Shown: piece after piece, positions 25,687 through 35,474 of the stretch
Numbering within the stretch: the stretch's first letter is position 1
Layout: every line of letters begins with the position of its first letter
Assembly (NCBI GenBank): GCA_026709535.1
Contig: JAPOST010000067.1
Location: 1 to 38,466 of the forward strand
From: Rhodospirillaceae bacterium
Lineage (GTDB): Bacteria; Pseudomonadota; Alphaproteobacteria; Bin65
Length of the DNA stretch: 38,466 nucleotides
Reading direction: 5' to 3'
Position numbers and translations under genes: made by a program
Notes under the pieces: generated by a model
Seen by the model: only the letters and a program-made list of their open reading frames with translations
Told to the model about the DNA's origin: nothing
Database searches by the model: none

Positions 25687-26079
25687 TTAGACGCGGCGGC
25701 GTTTGCGCGGACGGCACCCGTTATGTGGAATCGGCGTCACATCACGGATTGCAGTGATGTTGAAGCCAATGGCCTGCAAGGCGCGCAAGGCAGACTCACG
25801 GCCACCACCGGGCCCCTTCACTTCAACTTCCAGCGTCTTCATGCCATGTTCCTGGGCCTTGCGGCCCGCGTCTTCAGCAGCAATTTGCGCTGCATACGGC
25901 GTCGACTTCCGCGATCCCTTGAAACCCTGAGATCCGGCCGAAGACCAGGAAATGGCGTTGCCTTGCGCATCGGTAATCGTGATCATCGTATTGTTGAACG
26001 ATGCGTTCACATGCGCAACGCCAGACGTGATGTTCTTCCGCTCGCGGCGGCGGACGCGAGTTGTGGTCGGACTGGCCAT
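25687..26079 (-). CDS. rpsK: 30S ribosomal protein S11
   Basis: A 130-residue S11, part of the 30S platform near the mRNA exit, with [18 protein letters not shown], the [16 protein letters not shown] segment and the conserved C-terminal [20 protein letters not shown]. The first 17 residues are basic, as usual. It lies in the alpha operon between rpsM and rpoA. Confidence 0.98.
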   Translation of the reverse strand: MASPTTTRVRRRERKNITSGVAHVNASFNNTMITITDAQGNAISWSSAGSQGFKGSRKSTPYAAQIAAEDAGRKAQEHGMKTLEVEVKGPGGGRESALRALQAIGFNITAIRDVTPIPHNGCRPRKRRRV

Positions 26080-26177
26080 CCAATACTCCTACTTGGGGCC
26101 AACCCAGCGTTTGAAACTGGCGGGCCCTTCCGGTGTTGCTCCGTGGCGCCGCCGCAATGAGCCGCGCCATACCACAA

Positions 26178-26546
26178 TTACTTTTTCTTGCCCGCGACCG
26201 GCCGAGCCTTGCCTTTCCGGCTCCGCGCGTTGGTGTGGGTCCGCTGACCACGAACCGGCAAGCCCTTGCGATGGCGCAGGCCTCGGTAGCAGCCGAGATC
26301 CATCAGCCGCTTTATGTTCATCGCTGTTTCACGGCGCAAATCGCCTTCGACCTGATAGTCCCGGTCGATCGTTTCCCGAATACGCACGACCTCGTCGTCG
26401 GTCAACTCGTTAACCCGCTTTTCAGGCGGCAGCCCGACGCCTTCCACGATACGCCGGGCGTGAGCCGGGCCGATCCCGTGGATATATCTCAAGGCGATCA
26501 CCACACGCTTCGAGGTTGGAATGTTGACACCAGCAATACGCGCCAA
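26178..26546 (-). CDS. rpsM: 30S ribosomal protein S13, TTG start
   Basis: A 122-residue S13 from the 30S head, contacting P-site tRNA and L5. The N-terminus after the initiator is [14 protein letters not shown], followed by the helix-two-turn-helix motif [13 protein letters not shown] and a basic C-terminal tail ([17 protein letters not shown]). Homology fixes the start at TTG 26546, which lies eight bases after GAGGAG; there is no ATG or GTG in the right place. A longer frame from 26681 runs through the leader and is not homologous. The rare start codon and the palindromic leader may both limit translation. Confidence 0.95.
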   Translation of the reverse strand: MARIAGVNIPTSKRVVIALRYIHGIGPAHARRIVEGVGLPPEKRVNELTDDEVVRIRETIDRDYQVEGDLRRETAMNIKRLMDLGCYRGLRHRKGLPVRGQRTHTNARSRKGKARPVAGKKK

Positions 26547-26592
26547 GACGCACTCTCCTCTTTCACACGGAAGCAATCGCTCGCGGGAGTGT

Positions 26593-26620
26593 TCTGGAGG
26601 CACCTCCAGACAATTGTCTG
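26593..26620 (-). promoter_or_regulatory. Two overlapping, mutually exclusive inverted repeats in the rpsM leader
   Basis: The adk–rpsM gap (174 bases) holds TCTGGAGG-CA-CCTCCAGA (26593-26610, 8-base arms) and CAGACAATTGTCTG (26607-26620, perfect palindrome). They share the bases CAGA, so an RNA could form only one hairpin at a time. No T run follows, so neither is a simple terminator. In E. coli the mRNA just before rpsM is the S4 autoregulation site; a comparable role here is inference. Confidence 0.5.
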
Positions 26621-26720
26621 CCAGGAAAGCACCAACACAAACTGGCCCCAGAGAGTCCGTTTTCCTTGGAGCCGACTCCAATATAGCCTGCTCCTGAGCG
26701 GTGTCAATCTGTCCACCGTG

Positions 26721-27305
26721 CTATGTGGCCGGATTTCCCAAGACTGCCTCAAGTTGCATCGTGACATCATTGATCGACGCCATGCCATCGATTGTGTCCA
26801 GGCGCCCGGCCCGCGCATAGTAGGGCAGGATCGGCGCCGTCTGCTCCCGATACACGACGATCCGCTTCTTCAACGTCTCTGTGTTGTCATCGACGCGCGC
26901 ACCATCTGCCATCTCGGCTGCTCGTTTTTCAATGCGCTCAAAGAGGGTCGCCTCATCCACCTTCATCTCGATGATGTAGTTGATGCCGATCTGCTTCTCG
27001 ATCAGGACCTCATCCAGTTTCTGGGCTTGAACGACAGTTCGCGGAAAGCCATCCAGAATGAAGCCTCGGGTCTGCACATCAATATCCTGGATACGATCCA
27101 GGACAATTCCCACGACCACATCGTCCGGCACCAGGTCGCCGCGGTCCATGACTGTCCTGGCTTTCAGGCCCATTTCGGTCCCGGCATCCACGGCGGCGCG
27201 CAACATGTCGCCGGTCGACAGCTGGATCATGCCGAATTTGTCCTGAAGGCGCCGTGCCTGGGTTCCCTTCCCGCATCCGGGTGGCCCCATCAGGATGATG
27301 TTCAC
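26721..27305 (-). CDS. adk: Adenylate kinase (short-LID type)
   Basis: Converts ATP plus AMP to two ADP. The P-loop GPPGCGKGTQ is at residues 7-16, with the STGDMLRAAV and GFILDGFPRTVVQAQ AMP-site motifs. The 194-residue length and the brief RAAEMADGARVDDN region show that the zinc-type LID insertion is absent, as in many alphaproteobacteria. The start is GTG 27305, overlapping the secY stop as GTGA, so translation is coupled to secY. Confidence 0.97.
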   Translation of the reverse strand: MNIILMGPPGCGKGTQARRLQDKFGMIQLSTGDMLRAAVDAGTEMGLKARTVMDRGDLVPDDVVVGIVLDRIQDIDVQTRGFILDGFPRTVVQAQKLDEVLIEKQIGINYIIEMKVDEATLFERIEKRAAEMADGARVDDNTETLKKRIVVYREQTAPILPYYARAGRLDTIDGMASINDVTMQLEAVLGNPAT

Positions 27306-28648
27306 GACTTCTTGCCTCGCAATCGAGACTTCTTGATCAGCCCCTCATATTGATGAGCTACCAGATGTCCCTGGATCTGCGCCACGGTATCCATGGTCAC
27401 CGAGACCACGATCAGAAGCGATGTTCCACCAAAATAGAACGGAATTGCATATTGGGTGATCAACACTTCGGGCAAGGCGCATACCGCACACAGATAGAGC
27501 GCGCCCACGACGGTAATCTTGGTCAAGACGCCGTCAAGGTAGTCTGCAGTCGGTTTGCCCGGACGGATTCCGGGTATGAAGCCGCCATATTTCCGCAGGT
27601 TGTCAGCTGTTTCCTGCGGATTGAATACGATCGCCGTATAGAAGAACGTGAAGAAAGCAATCATGCCGATATAGATCAGCAAGAAAAGCGGCTGGCCACG
27701 ACCCATCAAGGAGTTGATCAGATTGAGCCATTCAGGACCGCCCTGCCCCGAGAAGCCGGTTATTGTCGCCGGCAGCAGCAGAAGTGAACTGGCGAAGATC
27801 GGCGGGATCACGCCAGCCGTGTTCAGCTTCAGCGGGATATGGGACTGTTCCCCGCCCATCTGGCGGTTACCCTGCTGCCGTTTGGGGTACTGAACCACGA
27901 TCCGGCGTTGTGCGCGCTCCATGAAGACCACAAAGGCAACCACCAGCACGGCCATGAGGATAAAGGCAATGATGGCAAAGGCCGACAGGGAACCACGGCG
28001 TCCCATCTCGAACAGCTGCGCCATCGCGGCCGGACCACTCGCCACGATACCGGCAAAAATGATCAGGGAAATCCCGTTGCCGACGCCGCGGGCGGTGATC
28101 TGTTCTCCCAGCCACATCAGGAAGACCGTCCCACCGACCAGCGTAATGACCACGGTCGCGCGGAAGAACAGGCCCGGATTGGCAACCGCATTACCGGCGC
28201 TGGAACTGGCGCCTTCAAGGCTGACAGCCACGCCATAGGCCTGCACTGCCGCCAGAAGCACTGTGAGGTAGCGAGTATATTGGTTGATCTTCTTGCGGCC
28301 AGCCTCTCCTTCTTTCTTGAGTGCGTCAAGCTTCGGTGAGACGGCGGTCAGCAGTTGGATGATGATGGCCGCCGAAATGTAGGGCATGATGTTGAGCGCA
28401 AAGATCGTCATGCGCTCCAGCGCGCCACCGGAGAAGGTGCTGAGAACCGTCAGCAGACCGCCGCCCTGATTGATCTGCTGAAAAATGTCAGCAAAAATCT
28501 GCTGGTCGATACCGGGGATCGGAATGTAGGTGCCGAGCCGATAGACAATCAGCGCGCCGAGCGTGAACCACAATCGTTTTTTGAGATCGGTTGCCTTGGA
28601 AAAGGCGCTCCATCCCATGCCTGCTGCCATTCTGTCTGTGGCTGCCAT
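27302..28648 (-). CDS. secY: Protein translocase subunit SecY
   Basis: The channel subunit of the SecYEG translocon in the inner membrane. The 448 residues contain ten hydrophobic segments, the N-terminal WFTLGALIVYRLGTYIPIPG, the plug region with GGALERMTIFALNIMPYISA, and the cytosolic loop VQYPKRQQGNRQMGG that contacts SecA and ribosomes. Start ATG 28648 matches the usual alphaproteobacterial N-terminus. It follows rplO by 44 bases and overlaps adk. Confidence 0.98.
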   Translation of the reverse strand: MAATDRMAAGMGWSAFSKATDLKKRLWFTLGALIVYRLGTYIPIPGIDQQIFADIFQQINQGGGLLTVLSTFSGGALERMTIFALNIMPYISAAIIIQLLTAVSPKLDALKKEGEAGRKKINQYTRYLTVLLAAVQAYGVAVSLEGASSSAGNAVANPGLFFRATVVITLVGGTVFLMWLGEQITARGVGNGISLIIFAGIVASGPAAMAQLFEMGRRGSLSAFAIIAFILMAVLVVAFVVFMERAQRRIVVQYPKRQQGNRQMGGEQSHIPLKLNTAGVIPPIFASSLLLLPATITGFSGQGGPEWLNLINSLMGRGQPLFLLIYIGMIAFFTFFYTAIVFNPQETADNLRKYGGFIPGIRPGKPTADYLDGVLTKITVVGALYLCAVCALPEVLITQYAIPFYFGGTSLLIVVSVTMDTVAQIQGHLVAHQYEGLIKKSRLRGKKS

Positions 28649-28692
28649 CCAGTTATTCCGTCACGTGTCCCTGAAACAGTCCTGAAATCTCT

Positions 28693-29235
28693 TTATCCGG
28701 CCTGATGATCTTCTTGCCCTTTTGCGCGTGCAGCCTTCTTCCTGTTCTTCGGCAGCTTTCCTTCCGGTTTGGGGGGAACTGCGATGACAACGACGTTACC
28801 GCCTGCCCTTTCAACAGCTTCGACCGCCGACTTCGTCGCCCCATTGACAGTGATTTCGATCTTGGCCCTGATCTCGCCGCCGCCGAGTAGTCGCACACCG
28901 TCCAGGGTCCGCCGAATCACACCTGCCTCATTCAGCACGTCAGCATCAACAGGCTTCCCGGGATCAATCTTCTTGGCGTCGATCGCCTGCTGCAGGCGAC
29001 CAATATTCACTTCGGCAAAATTCTTGCGGAAGATATTGTTGAAGCCGCGCTTGGGCAGGCGCATGTAGAGAGGCATTTGCCCGCCTTCAAACCCCTTCAG
29101 GGAAACGCCGCTGCGGGACTTCTGCCCCTTCTGTCCGCGACCGCCGGTCTTGCCCTTTCCAGAACCGATGCCGCGACCCACGCGCATTCGCGACTTGCGG
29201 GCGCCCTTGTTATCCGCCAGTTCATTGAGTTTCAT
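28693..29235 (-). CDS. rplO: 50S ribosomal protein L15
   Basis: L15 binds 23S rRNA and takes part in late 50S assembly. The N-terminus [20 protein letters not shown] and the Gly/Lys-rich [18 protein letters not shown] loop are diagnostic. At 180 residues it is longer than the roughly 145 of E. coli because of a basic C-terminal tail ([13 protein letters not shown]) often seen in alphaproteobacteria. Confidence 0.97.
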   Translation of the reverse strand: MKLNELADNKGARKSRMRVGRGIGSGKGKTGGRGQKGQKSRSGVSLKGFEGGQMPLYMRLPKRGFNNIFRKNFAEVNIGRLQQAIDAKKIDPGKPVDADVLNEAGVIRRTLDGVRLLGGGEIRAKIEITVNGATKSAVEAVERAGGNVVVIAVPPKPEGKLPKNRKKAARAKGQEDHQAG

Positions 29236-29273
29236 TTGTCAGGTTCCGCCTTGCCCGCTTGCGCCGGGCATCA

Positions 29274-29471
29274 TCACTGTTCCGGGTCTTCGACTCGCAC
29301 CAGGTGGTGCACCTTGTCGATCATGCCGCGTACCGCTGGCGTGTCTTCAAGTTCACGGGTTCGGTGCATCTTGTTGAGGCCGAGCCCAACAAGCGTGGCT
29401 TGTTGATCCCTGGGACGTCCGATCGGGCTGCCGATCTGCGTCACGCGCAGCGTCTTTTTCTTCTCTTCCAT
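29274..29471 (-). CDS. rpmD: 50S ribosomal protein L30
   Basis: A 65-residue L30 with the family core [29 protein letters not shown] and a C-terminal [14 protein letters not shown]30 is a small globular protein on the 50S surface and is missing in some lineages. It lies between rpsE and rplO as usual in the spc order. Confidence 0.96.
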   Translation of the reverse strand: MEEKKKTLRVTQIGSPIGRPRDQQATLVGLGLNKMHRTRELEDTPAVRGMIDKVHHLVRVEDPEQ

Positions 29472-29525
29472 CCACCTGCTCCTGCGGCCGAACTCAAGAT
29501 GCCAGCGCCAGCCGTATTATGCCCG

Positions 29526-30095
29526 CTATTCACGACCCTCGCCGCCTTCCTTGCGACGACCGACAATGTCACCCACCTTCTTGCCGCGCCGCGCCGCCAC
29601 GTCGCGTGGCGACTGGATTCGCGCAAGCGCGTCAAACGTTGCCTTCACCATATTATGCGGGTTCGATGTTCCAACGGACTTGGCCACGATATCGTGAATG
29701 CCGACGCTTTCAAAAATGGCGCGCATCGGTCCGCCAGCGATGATGCCGGTACCCGAGGGGGCCGCTCGCAGAACGACCTTCCCGGCCCCGTATCGGCCCT
29801 TCACATCGTGGTGCAGCGTCCGCGCTTCGCGCAGCGGTACCCGGATCATCTGACGCTTGGCCTGCTCCGTCGCCTTCCGGATCGCCTCCGGAACCTCACG
29901 GGCCTTGCCGGCACCATGTCCGACACGGCCCTTGCTGTCACCGACCACCACGAGTGCGGCAAAGCCGAAGCGCCGACCACCCTTGACCACCTTGGCCACG
30001 CGGTTGATGCTGACGAGCTTTTCGACGAACTCGTTTTCCTCGCGGTCTTCGCCACCGCCTCTGCGGCGATCATCACGCCTGTTCTCTCGAGCCAT
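29526..30095 (-). CDS. rpsE: 30S ribosomal protein S5
   Basis: S5 sits at the mRNA entry channel and influences decoding accuracy. In 189 residues it has the double-stranded-RNA-binding-like N-domain ([20 protein letters not shown]), the [18 protein letters not shown] segment and [19 protein letters not shown]. The N-terminus is unusually charged (about 20 residues of Arg, Asp and Glu) and the C-terminus is Arg/Glu-rich, as in other alphaproteobacterial S5 proteins. Confidence 0.97.
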   Translation of the reverse strand: MARENRRDDRRRGGGEDREENEFVEKLVSINRVAKVVKGGRRFGFAALVVVGDSKGRVGHGAGKAREVPEAIRKATEQAKRQMIRVPLREARTLHHDVKGRYGAGKVVLRAAPSGTGIIAGGPMRAIFESVGIHDIVAKSVGTSNPHNMVKATFDALARIQSPRDVAARRGKKVGDIVGRRKEGGEGRE

Positions 30096-30112
30096 GCCTG
30101 TTTTCTTCCGTC

Positions 30113-30478
30113 TTAAAACTTCAGGCCAGCTTCGCGCGCTGCATCCGCCAGCGCCTTGACCCGACCATGATAAACATACCCGCCGCGATCGAACACGACT
30201 GTCTCGACCTTGGCTTTCAGCGCCCGTTCTGCAACCAGTTTCCCGATGGTTTGGGCTGCCTCAATATTCGCTCCGCTTTTGACCGTGCTCTTGAAGCCCT
30301 CCTCGACCGTTGAGGCGGAGGCCTTGGTCTTGCCTGTGAGATCATCGATCACCTGGGCATAGATGTGCCTTTCGGAGCGGAAAACGGATAGCCTCGGCTT
30401 GCCGTTTGCCCTCTTCCTGATTGCGTATCGATTGCGGCGCTGCCGCCGTGCAAACAGCTTTTTTTCTTTTCCTGCCAT
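30113..30478 (-). CDS. rplR: 50S ribosomal protein L18
   Basis: L18 helps attach 5S rRNA to the 50S subunit. The 121 residues show a basic N-terminus ([14 protein letters not shown]), the [19 protein letters not shown] core and C-terminal [23 protein letters not shown] 30478 lies nine bases after GAGAGG; a TTG three codons earlier has no spacing from that site and is rejected. Confidence 0.97.
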   Translation of the reverse strand: MAGKEKKLFARRQRRNRYAIRKRANGKPRLSVFRSERHIYAQVIDDLTGKTKASASTVEEGFKSTVKSGANIEAAQTIGKLVAERALKAKVETVVFDRGGYVYHGRVKALADAAREAGLKF

Positions 30479-30545
30479 CGTCGACAACCTCTCACCAAAA
30501 TCAGAATGACAAACAATGCCGCCCTGCCAACGCCTGAACCGACGT

Positions 30546-31079
30546 CTATTTCTTTTTGCCTTCCTTGCGCATCACATATTCGTCGCGATATCGCACGCCC
30601 TTGCCCTTGTAGGGCTCCGGCGGGCGGAATGCTCGAACTTCGCTGCAGAACTGGCCGATAACGGCTTTGTTCGCGCCTTTCACTTCAATTGCCACGTTTC
30701 GGTCCACTGATACGCTTATACCATCCGGGATCGGGTAGTTAATGTCATGACTGAACCCAAGCTGAAGATTCAGCGTACTGCCCTGAACGGCCGCACGATA
30801 CCCGACACCCTGAATCTCCAGGTTATAGGTAAATCCCTCGGACACACCCGTCACCAGGTTCTGGAGCTGGCTGCGCGTCGTTCCCCACATTGAACTGGCG
30901 CGCTTGCCGCCACGCGCTGGCGCAACGGTAAGCTTGCCCTCTTCGTGTGTAACGGTCACGTCATCCGTCAGCTGATAGCTTTCTTCTCCCAGCTTGCCTT
31001 TGGCAGTCACAAGCAGGCCGTCGACCTTCACGTCTACCCCGCTCGGCACTTCCACCGGTTCCTTGCCAATCCGCGACAT
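30546..31079 (-). CDS. rplF: 50S ribosomal protein L6
   Basis: L6 has two similar domains and binds 23S rRNA near the factor-binding site. The 177 residues begin [17 protein letters not shown] and end with the signature [20 protein letters not shown]. Start ATG 31079 is fixed by homology; an upstream extension of the open frame to 31169 runs into the rpsH coding region and is not homologous. Confidence 0.97.
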   Translation of the reverse strand: MSRIGKEPVEVPSGVDVKVDGLLVTAKGKLGEESYQLTDDVTVTHEEGKLTVAPARGGKRASSMWGTTRSQLQNLVTGVSEGFTYNLEIQGVGYRAAVQGSTLNLQLGFSHDINYPIPDGISVSVDRNVAIEVKGANKAVIGQFCSEVRAFRPPEPYKGKGVRYRDEYVMRKEGKKK

Positions 31080-31125
31080 TGTTCTTCCGCTCTTCTCTCC
31101 AGTTCTGCTCCTGCCTGTCCTCTGA

Positions 31126-31524
31126 TCAGAAGACGCGGCAAAGCACCTCGCCGCCCACATTGGCAGCACGTGCGGCGCTGTCTGACAGCACGCCCTTGCC
31201 AGTGGACAGAATCTTGATCCCCAAACCGCCGCGCTCGCGCGTCAAGTCACCAATGGCCGAATACACGCGTCGACCAGGAGTCGAGATTCGCGAGATCTCG
31301 CGAATCACCGGCGCGCCCTCGTGATACTTGAGTTCGACAACGATTTCCGTGACGCCTTTTCTGACTTCACGTTTGCTGTAGCCGCGAATGAAACCTTCGT
31401 CCTTCAGCACGTTCAGCACATTCGTTTTCAGCATTGAATGCGGGCAGACGATGCTGGTCTTGGATGCGCGTTGTCCGTTCCGGATCCGAGTCAGCAAATC
31501 ACCCAGAGGGTCACTCATGGCCAT
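31126..31524 (-). CDS. rpsH: 30S ribosomal protein S8
   Basis: S8 binds helix 21 of 16S rRNA and, in enterobacteria, represses the spc operon by binding its mRNA. The 132 residues have SDPLGDLLTRIRNGQ at the N-terminus and the C-terminal signature GLGIKILSTGKGVLSDSAAR with GGEVLCRVF. ATG 31524 follows AAGGA by about seven bases; a second ATG two codons later is less likely. Confidence 0.97.
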   Translation of the reverse strand: MAMSDPLGDLLTRIRNGQRASKTSIVCPHSMLKTNVLNVLKDEGFIRGYSKREVRKGVTEIVVELKYHEGAPVIREISRISTPGRRVYSAIGDLTRERGGLGIKILSTGKGVLSDSAARAANVGGEVLCRVF

Positions 31525-31535
31525 CGTCTTGTCCT

Positions 31536-31841
31536 TTACCAGCTTGACTTTACGACGCCCGGCAACTGGCCCTTCGAGCCAAGCTCCCGCAGGGCGATCC
31601 GCGAAATCCCGAACTTGCGATAATAGCCCCGCGCACGCCCGGTCACGGAGCACCTGTTCCGGACCCGATTCCTGGCGCCGTTCTTCGGCAGCTCGTTCAG
31701 CTTCAAGCGCGCCTTGAAGCGTTCTTCCGGCGGCAAGGATTTGTCCTTCGCCATCGCCTTCAGCACAGCACGCTTTCCGGCATACTTGTCGACCAGCGCA
31801 CGCCGACGCCTGTTCTTCTCAATCGCACTCTTCTTCGCCAT
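31536..31841 (-). CDS. rpsN: 30S ribosomal protein S14 (zinc-independent form)
   Basis: A 101-residue S14 of the 30S head. The region that holds the zinc-binding CxxC pairs in the other S14 type contains only a single Cys ([20 protein letters not shown]), so this is the longer C-minus form normal in proteobacteria. It lies 27 bases after rplE and 11 bases before rpsH. Confidence 0.97.
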   Translation of the reverse strand: MAKKSAIEKNRRRRALVDKYAGKRAVLKAMAKDKSLPPEERFKARLKLNELPKNGARNRVRNRCSVTGRARGYYRKFGISRIALRELGSKGQLPGVVKSSW

Positions 31842-31868
31842 CTTCGGTCTCGTCTCTCGCGTTTGTAA

Positions 31869-32417
31869 TCAGTTCGCGCGGAAAGGCATGTTGAAGCCCT
31901 TCAACAGCGCCAGCGCTTCCTTGTCCGTCGGCGCAGTCGTCACCACAATGATGTCCATACCCCGGATGGTATCCATCTTGTCGTAGTCGATCTCCGGGAA
32001 CACCAGTTGCTCTTTAATACCCATGGCAAAGTTGCCCCGACCGTCGAAACTTTTCGGATTCAGGCCGCGGAAATCGCGCACCCGCGGAAGGGCGATCGTA
32101 ATCAGCCGGTCCAGGAATTCGTACATGCGCGTCCGGCGCAAGGTAACCTTGGCGCCAACCGCCATGCCTTCGCGCAGCTTGAAGGTAGCCTCTGAGCGTG
32201 TCGCACGGGTAACCAACGGCTTCTGACCCGAGATGCGCGTCATGTCGTCGACGGCACCATCAATCTTTTTCCGGTCCTGAGTCGCTTCACCCACACCCAT
32301 GTTCAGCACGATCTTGTCCAGACGCGGGATCTGGTTCGGGTTTTGATAGTTGAAGGCTCCTTTCAACTCGTCCCGCACCATCACCTTGTAATGTTCGTAC
32401 AATCTTGGCGAAGACAT
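31869..32417 (-). CDS. rplE: 50S ribosomal protein L5
   Basis: L5 binds 5S rRNA and bridges to S13 in the 30S head. The 182 residues include [15 protein letters not shown], the [13 protein letters not shown] segment, [20 protein letters not shown] and a C-terminal FNMPF. Length and motifs are standard. Start ATG 32417 matches the family. Confidence 0.98.
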   Translation of the reverse strand: MSSPRLYEHYKVMVRDELKGAFNYQNPNQIPRLDKIVLNMGVGEATQDRKKIDGAVDDMTRISGQKPLVTRATRSEATFKLREGMAVGAKVTLRRTRMYEFLDRLITIALPRVRDFRGLNPKSFDGRGNFAMGIKEQLVFPEIDYDKMDTIRGMDIIVVTTAPTDKEALALLKGFNMPFRAN

Positions 32418-32444
32418 TTCCTGCCTGCTCCCCTTGCGCCTGCC

Positions 32445-32780
32445 CTAACCGTCGATAATCTCGCCGGAGCGCTTTGCGAACCGGACCTTTCTGCCGTCAT
32501 CCAGGAAGGTATAGCCGACACGCGTCGCCTTGGATTCCTCAGGATCAACCATGGCGACATTGGAGATGTGGACCGGGGACTCCCGGTCAATGATGCCGCC
32601 TGGGTTGGTTTGCGTTGGCTTGGTATGACGCTTGATCATGTTGGCGCCGCCCACGATCACACGATGGTCGCCCGGCTTGTCGCCGACGATAACCTTTGTG
32701 ATCTCGCCAGCCTTGCCCTTGTCCTTGCCGGCCGTGATGACCACGCGGTCACCCTTCTTCAATCTGATTTTGGTAGCCAT
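32445..32780 (-). CDS. rplX: 50S ribosomal protein L24
   Basis: An early assembly protein of the 50S subunit near the exit tunnel. The KOW motif is seen at [19 protein letters not shown], followed by [17 protein letters not shown]. The family-length product of 111 residues begins at ATG 32780; a longer open frame from 32840 reaches into rplN and is rejected. Confidence 0.97.
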   Translation of the reverse strand: MATKIRLKKGDRVVITAGKDKGKAGEITKVIVGDKPGDHRVIVGGANMIKRHTKPTQTNPGGIIDRESPVHISNVAMVDPEESKATRVGYTFLDDGRKVRFAKRSGEIIDG

Positions 32781-32820
32781 CGTTACGACCGTTGTCTTTT
32801 CTGCTCGTCCTGTCCGTGCC

Positions 32821-33189
32821 CTAGAGGACTTCCGGAGCAAGAGAAATGATTTTCATGTAGCCCTTGCCGCGCAATTCTCGCGTGACAGGGCCAAAAATGC
32901 GGGTGCCGACTGGCTCGCCGGCATTGTTGATCAGGACGGCGGCATTGCGGTCGAACCGGATAGCCGTTCCGTCGTCCCGTCGCACCTCCTTGGCGGTCCG
33001 CACAATGACCGCGCGATGCAAGTCGCCCTTCTTCACGCGGCCCCTCGGAATTGCTTCCTTGACCGACACGACAATGACATCGCCCACGCCGGCAGTCTTG
33101 CGCTCCGAGCCACCCAGCACCTTGATGCACTGCACCTTTCGGGCGCCGCTATTATCTGCGACTTCCAGCTTGGACTGCATCTGGATCAT
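32821..33189 (-). CDS. rplN: 50S ribosomal protein L14
   Basis: L14 lies at the subunit interface, forming an intersubunit bridge with 16S rRNA. The 122 residues begin [20 protein letters not shown] and contain [20 protein letters not shown] and [19 protein letters not shown], all diagnostic. No deviation from the normal family was seen. Confidence 0.98.
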   Translation of the reverse strand: MIQMQSKLEVADNSGARKVQCIKVLGGSERKTAGVGDVIVVSVKEAIPRGRVKKGDLHRAVIVRTAKEVRRDDGTAIRFDRNAAVLINNAGEPVGTRIFGPVTRELRGKGYMKIISLAPEVL

Positions 33190-33230
33190 TTGTTTGGTCC
33201 CTTGATCTCGGTTTCCGACCGGAATCTGCT

Positions 33231-33467
33231 CTAGACATCACCAGCCAGAATCTCCCAGCTTTTGCGTTTGGAGTGTGGTCGGCATTCTTGGATCGACACT
33301 CGGTCTCCTGCCTTGCAGGCATTGTTTTCGTCATGAGCCATGAAGCGTTTTGAACGGCGAATAAACTTCTTGTACAGCGGGTGCATGATTCGGCGCTCGA
33401 CCTTGACCACGACGGTCTTGTCCGCCGCATCGCTGACCACGACGCCTTGAAGAATTCGTTTCGGCAT
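33231..33467 (-). CDS. rpsQ: 30S ribosomal protein S17
   Basis: A 78-residue OB-fold protein, an early binder of the 16S rRNA 5' domain. Family motifs are [19 protein letters not shown], then [18 protein letters not shown] and the C-terminal [14 protein letters not shown]. Start ATG 33467 lies five bases after the rpmC stop. The same frame stays open far upstream across rpmC and rplP, but that stretch is a shadow. Confidence 0.97.
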   Translation of the reverse strand: MPKRILQGVVVSDAADKTVVVKVERRIMHPLYKKFIRRSKRFMAHDENNACKAGDRVSIQECRPHSKRKSWEILAGDV

Positions 33468-33472
33468 CTGCC

Positions 33473-33688
33473 TTAACTCCCTTCGGCGACCGAAGCATCG
33501 GTCCGCCGTTTCTCGTTCATGACCGTCTTTACCCGGGCGATATCCCGACGGACCTCGCGGGCGCGCACCGTGTTTTCCAACTGGCCGCTGGCCGCCTGGA
33601 AGCGCAGGTTGAACTGCTCTTTCTTCAGGTCTTCCAGCGTCTCGATCAGCTGATCCATCGACTTGGGACGAAGATCGCCAGCATGCAT
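33473..33688 (-). CDS. rpmC: 50S ribosomal protein L29
   Basis: A 71-residue helical-hairpin protein at the exit tunnel, part of the docking site for trigger factor and SRP. The [20 protein letters not shown] and [15 protein letters not shown] segments are typical. It fits tightly between rplP and rpsQ with five-base gaps on each side, which suggests coupled translation. Confidence 0.96.
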   Translation of the reverse strand: MHAGDLRPKSMDQLIETLEDLKKEQFNLRFQAASGQLENTVRAREVRRDIARVKTVMNEKRRTDASVAEGS

Positions 33689-33693
33689 GACGC

Positions 33694-34110
33694 CTATTCC
33701 TCTTCCAGTCGCTTGATGAACCTGGTCTGCACCGGCAGCTTCGCCGATGCCAGATCGAACGCGCGGCGAGCAACGTCTTCCGGGACCCCATCGAGTTCGA
33801 ACATGATCCTGCCGGGATGCACCCGGGCCGCCCAGTATTCTGGAGAACCCTTGCCCTTGCCCTGACGGACTTCAGCCGGTTTCTGGCTGACCGGCACATC
33901 CGGAAAGATACATATCCACAACTTGCCGACTCGTTTCATATGACGGGTGATCGCCCGGCGAGCGGCTTCGATTTGACGGGATGTCACCCGATCCGGTGTT
34001 GTGGCCTTCAGGCCATAGGCGCCGAAGTTCAGCTTCGTGCCACCCTTGGCATTGCCGTGGATGCGGCCCTTGTGCTGCTTCCGATATCTTGTGCGTTTCG
34101 GGCTGAGCAT
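33694..34110 (-). CDS. rplP: 50S ribosomal protein L16
   Basis: L16 contacts the A- and P-site tRNAs and is needed for late maturation of the 50S subunit. The 138 residues start [20 protein letters not shown] and include [20 protein letters not shown] and [20 protein letters not shown]. Start ATG 34110 is fixed by homology, four bases after the rpsC stop. Confidence 0.98.
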   Translation of the reverse strand: MLSPKRTRYRKQHKGRIHGNAKGGTKLNFGAYGLKATTPDRVTSRQIEAARRAITRHMKRVGKLWICIFPDVPVSQKPAEVRQGKGKGSPEYWAARVHPGRIMFELDGVPEDVARRAFDLASAKLPVQTRFIKRLEEE

Positions 34111-34114
34111 CGCT

Positions 34115-34798
34115 CTAGTTCCTGCCGCCGGCCTGCTGATCCAGGGCACGCCGCTCCTGGGCCTGTGAATCGTGTTGCATTATATCGCCCTTGTAGACCC
34201 ACACCTTGACGCCACATACGCCATAGGTGGTTCGGGCTTCGGCTTCGCCATAATCAATGTCGGCCCGCAGCGTATGCAAAGGCACCTGGCCTTCATGGTA
34301 ACGTTCGGCGCGCGCAATTTCCGAGCCGCCCAGCCTGCCGCTACAGATGATGCGAATGCCGCCAGCACCCAAGCGCATGGCCGATTGCACTGACCGCTTC
34401 ATCGCCCGGCGGAACGCCACACGACGTTCAAGCTGCTGGGCTATGTTTTCAGCCACCAACTGCCCGTCGATTTCCGGCTTGCGAAGCTCGACGATGTTGA
34501 GACTGACTTCGTCACCGGCAAGCTTTGACACTTCTTTGCGCAGGCTCTCTATATCGACGCCCTTTTTGCCGATGACCACACCCGGGCGAGCCGTATGGAT
34601 TGTCACGCGGGGCTTTCGCGCCGGACGCTCGATCACGATCCTGGAGACTGCAGCACTTTGCAGTTTCCTCTTCAGATATTTCCGAAGCTTCAGGTCCTGT
34701 TCAAGGATCTCGGCATAGTCCCCGTCGGCAAACCAGCGGGAGTCCCATGTCCGGTTGATGCCCAAACGCATCCCGATCGGATTGACTTTCTGACCCAT
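34115..34798 (-). CDS. rpsC: 30S ribosomal protein S3
   Basis: S3 forms part of the mRNA entry channel and has helicase-like activity there. The 227 residues start [20 protein letters not shown], with a KH domain carrying the GxxG loop ([13 protein letters not shown] near 70) and the C-terminal S3 domain RISCSGRL-like [19 protein letters not shown] 34798 is the family start, four bases after the rplV stop. Confidence 0.98.
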   Translation of the reverse strand: MGQKVNPIGMRLGINRTWDSRWFADGDYAEILEQDLKLRKYLKRKLQSAAVSRIVIERPARKPRVTIHTARPGVVIGKKGVDIESLRKEVSKLAGDEVSLNIVELRKPEIDGQLVAENIAQQLERRVAFRRAMKRSVQSAMRLGAGGIRIICSGRLGGSEIARAERYHEGQVPLHTLRADIDYGEAEARTTYGVCGVKVWVYKGDIMQHDSQAQERRALDQQAGGRN

Positions 34799-34802
34799 GT
34801 CA

Positions 34803-35180
34803 TCAGGCCTCCTGTCGCTCTTCAACAATCACAGTCAACTTGGAAAAAGGCTTCTTCACCCGTCCGGCCCGGCCCCGCGCGCGCGCCCTCCAACGCTTCA
34901 TCACCAACGACTTGCCAACGAACACTTCCTTCACCCACAGTTGATCGACGTCCAGGCCATGGTTGTTCTCCGCGTTGGCAATCGCCGACTCCAGAACTTT
35001 CTTCACGTCGCCAGCGATACGGCGCCGAGAGAAAGCGAGATCTATCACGGCTTTTTCGGCTTTCCTGCCACGAATCATGGCAGCGACCAGATTCAACTTT
35101 TGCGGGCTGACGCGCAACTGCGTCACGACCGCTTGAGCCTGATTGTCGGCCAGCCGTCTTTCGGCCTTCGGCTTACCCAT
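34803..35180 (-). CDS. rplV: 50S ribosomal protein L22
   Basis: L22 lines the peptide exit tunnel with an extended loop, a site involved in macrolide resistance in other bacteria. The 125 residues include [20 protein letters not shown] and [20 protein letters not shown], with the conserved Arg/Lys/Gly-rich loop and a C-terminal [11 protein letters not shown]. No unusual loop change was noticed. Confidence 0.97.
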   Translation of the reverse strand: MGKPKAERRLADNQAQAVVTQLRVSPQKLNLVAAMIRGRKAEKAVIDLAFSRRRIAGDVKKVLESAIANAENNHGLDVDQLWVKEVFVGKSLVMKRWRARARGRAGRVKKPFSKLTVIVEERQEA

Positions 35181-35186
35181 TGCCTC

Positions 35187-35465
35187 TCAACCTCGCTTCA
35201 CCTTCTTGTCAGCGGCATGGCCGTAGTAGGTCCGAGTGGGCGCGAATTCGCCGAACTTGTGGCCGACCATGTTTTCGGTCACCAGAACAGGAATGAACCT
35301 TCGGCCGTTGTGCACGCCAAAGGTCAGACCCACGAACTGCGGCAATATCGTCGACCGCCGCGACCAGATCCTGATAACTTCATTGCGGCCCGATTCACGA
35401 GATTTCTCAGCTTTCTTCAGCAGATAGCCGTCGATAAACGGACCTTTCCAGACTGAGCGCGACAC
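35187..35465 (-). CDS. rpsS: 30S ribosomal protein S19
   Basis: A 92-residue protein of the 30S head near the A site. The N-terminus [20 protein letters not shown], the central [19 protein letters not shown] and the C-terminal [20 protein letters not shown] identify it clearly. It lies nine bases after rplB and six before rplV. Confidence 0.98.
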   Translation of the reverse strand: MSRSVWKGPFIDGYLLKKAEKSRESGRNEVIRIWSRRSTILPQFVGLTFGVHNGRRFIPVLVTENMVGHKFGEFAPTRTYYGHAADKKVKRG

Positions 35466-35474
35466 TGTCTTCTC

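Noticed and set aside
26547-26681. 45-codon N-terminal extension of rpsM from 26681
   Set aside because: It contains the palindromic leader, has no similarity to S13, and a good ribosome site lies right before TTG 26546.
26133-27353. 406-codon plus-strand frame across rpsM and adk
   Set aside because: It is antisense to two conserved genes; no start signal or domain was seen.
33468-33899. Upstream extension of the rpsQ frame
   Set aside because: It overlaps rpmC and rplP in another frame. S17 has a clear start at 33467.
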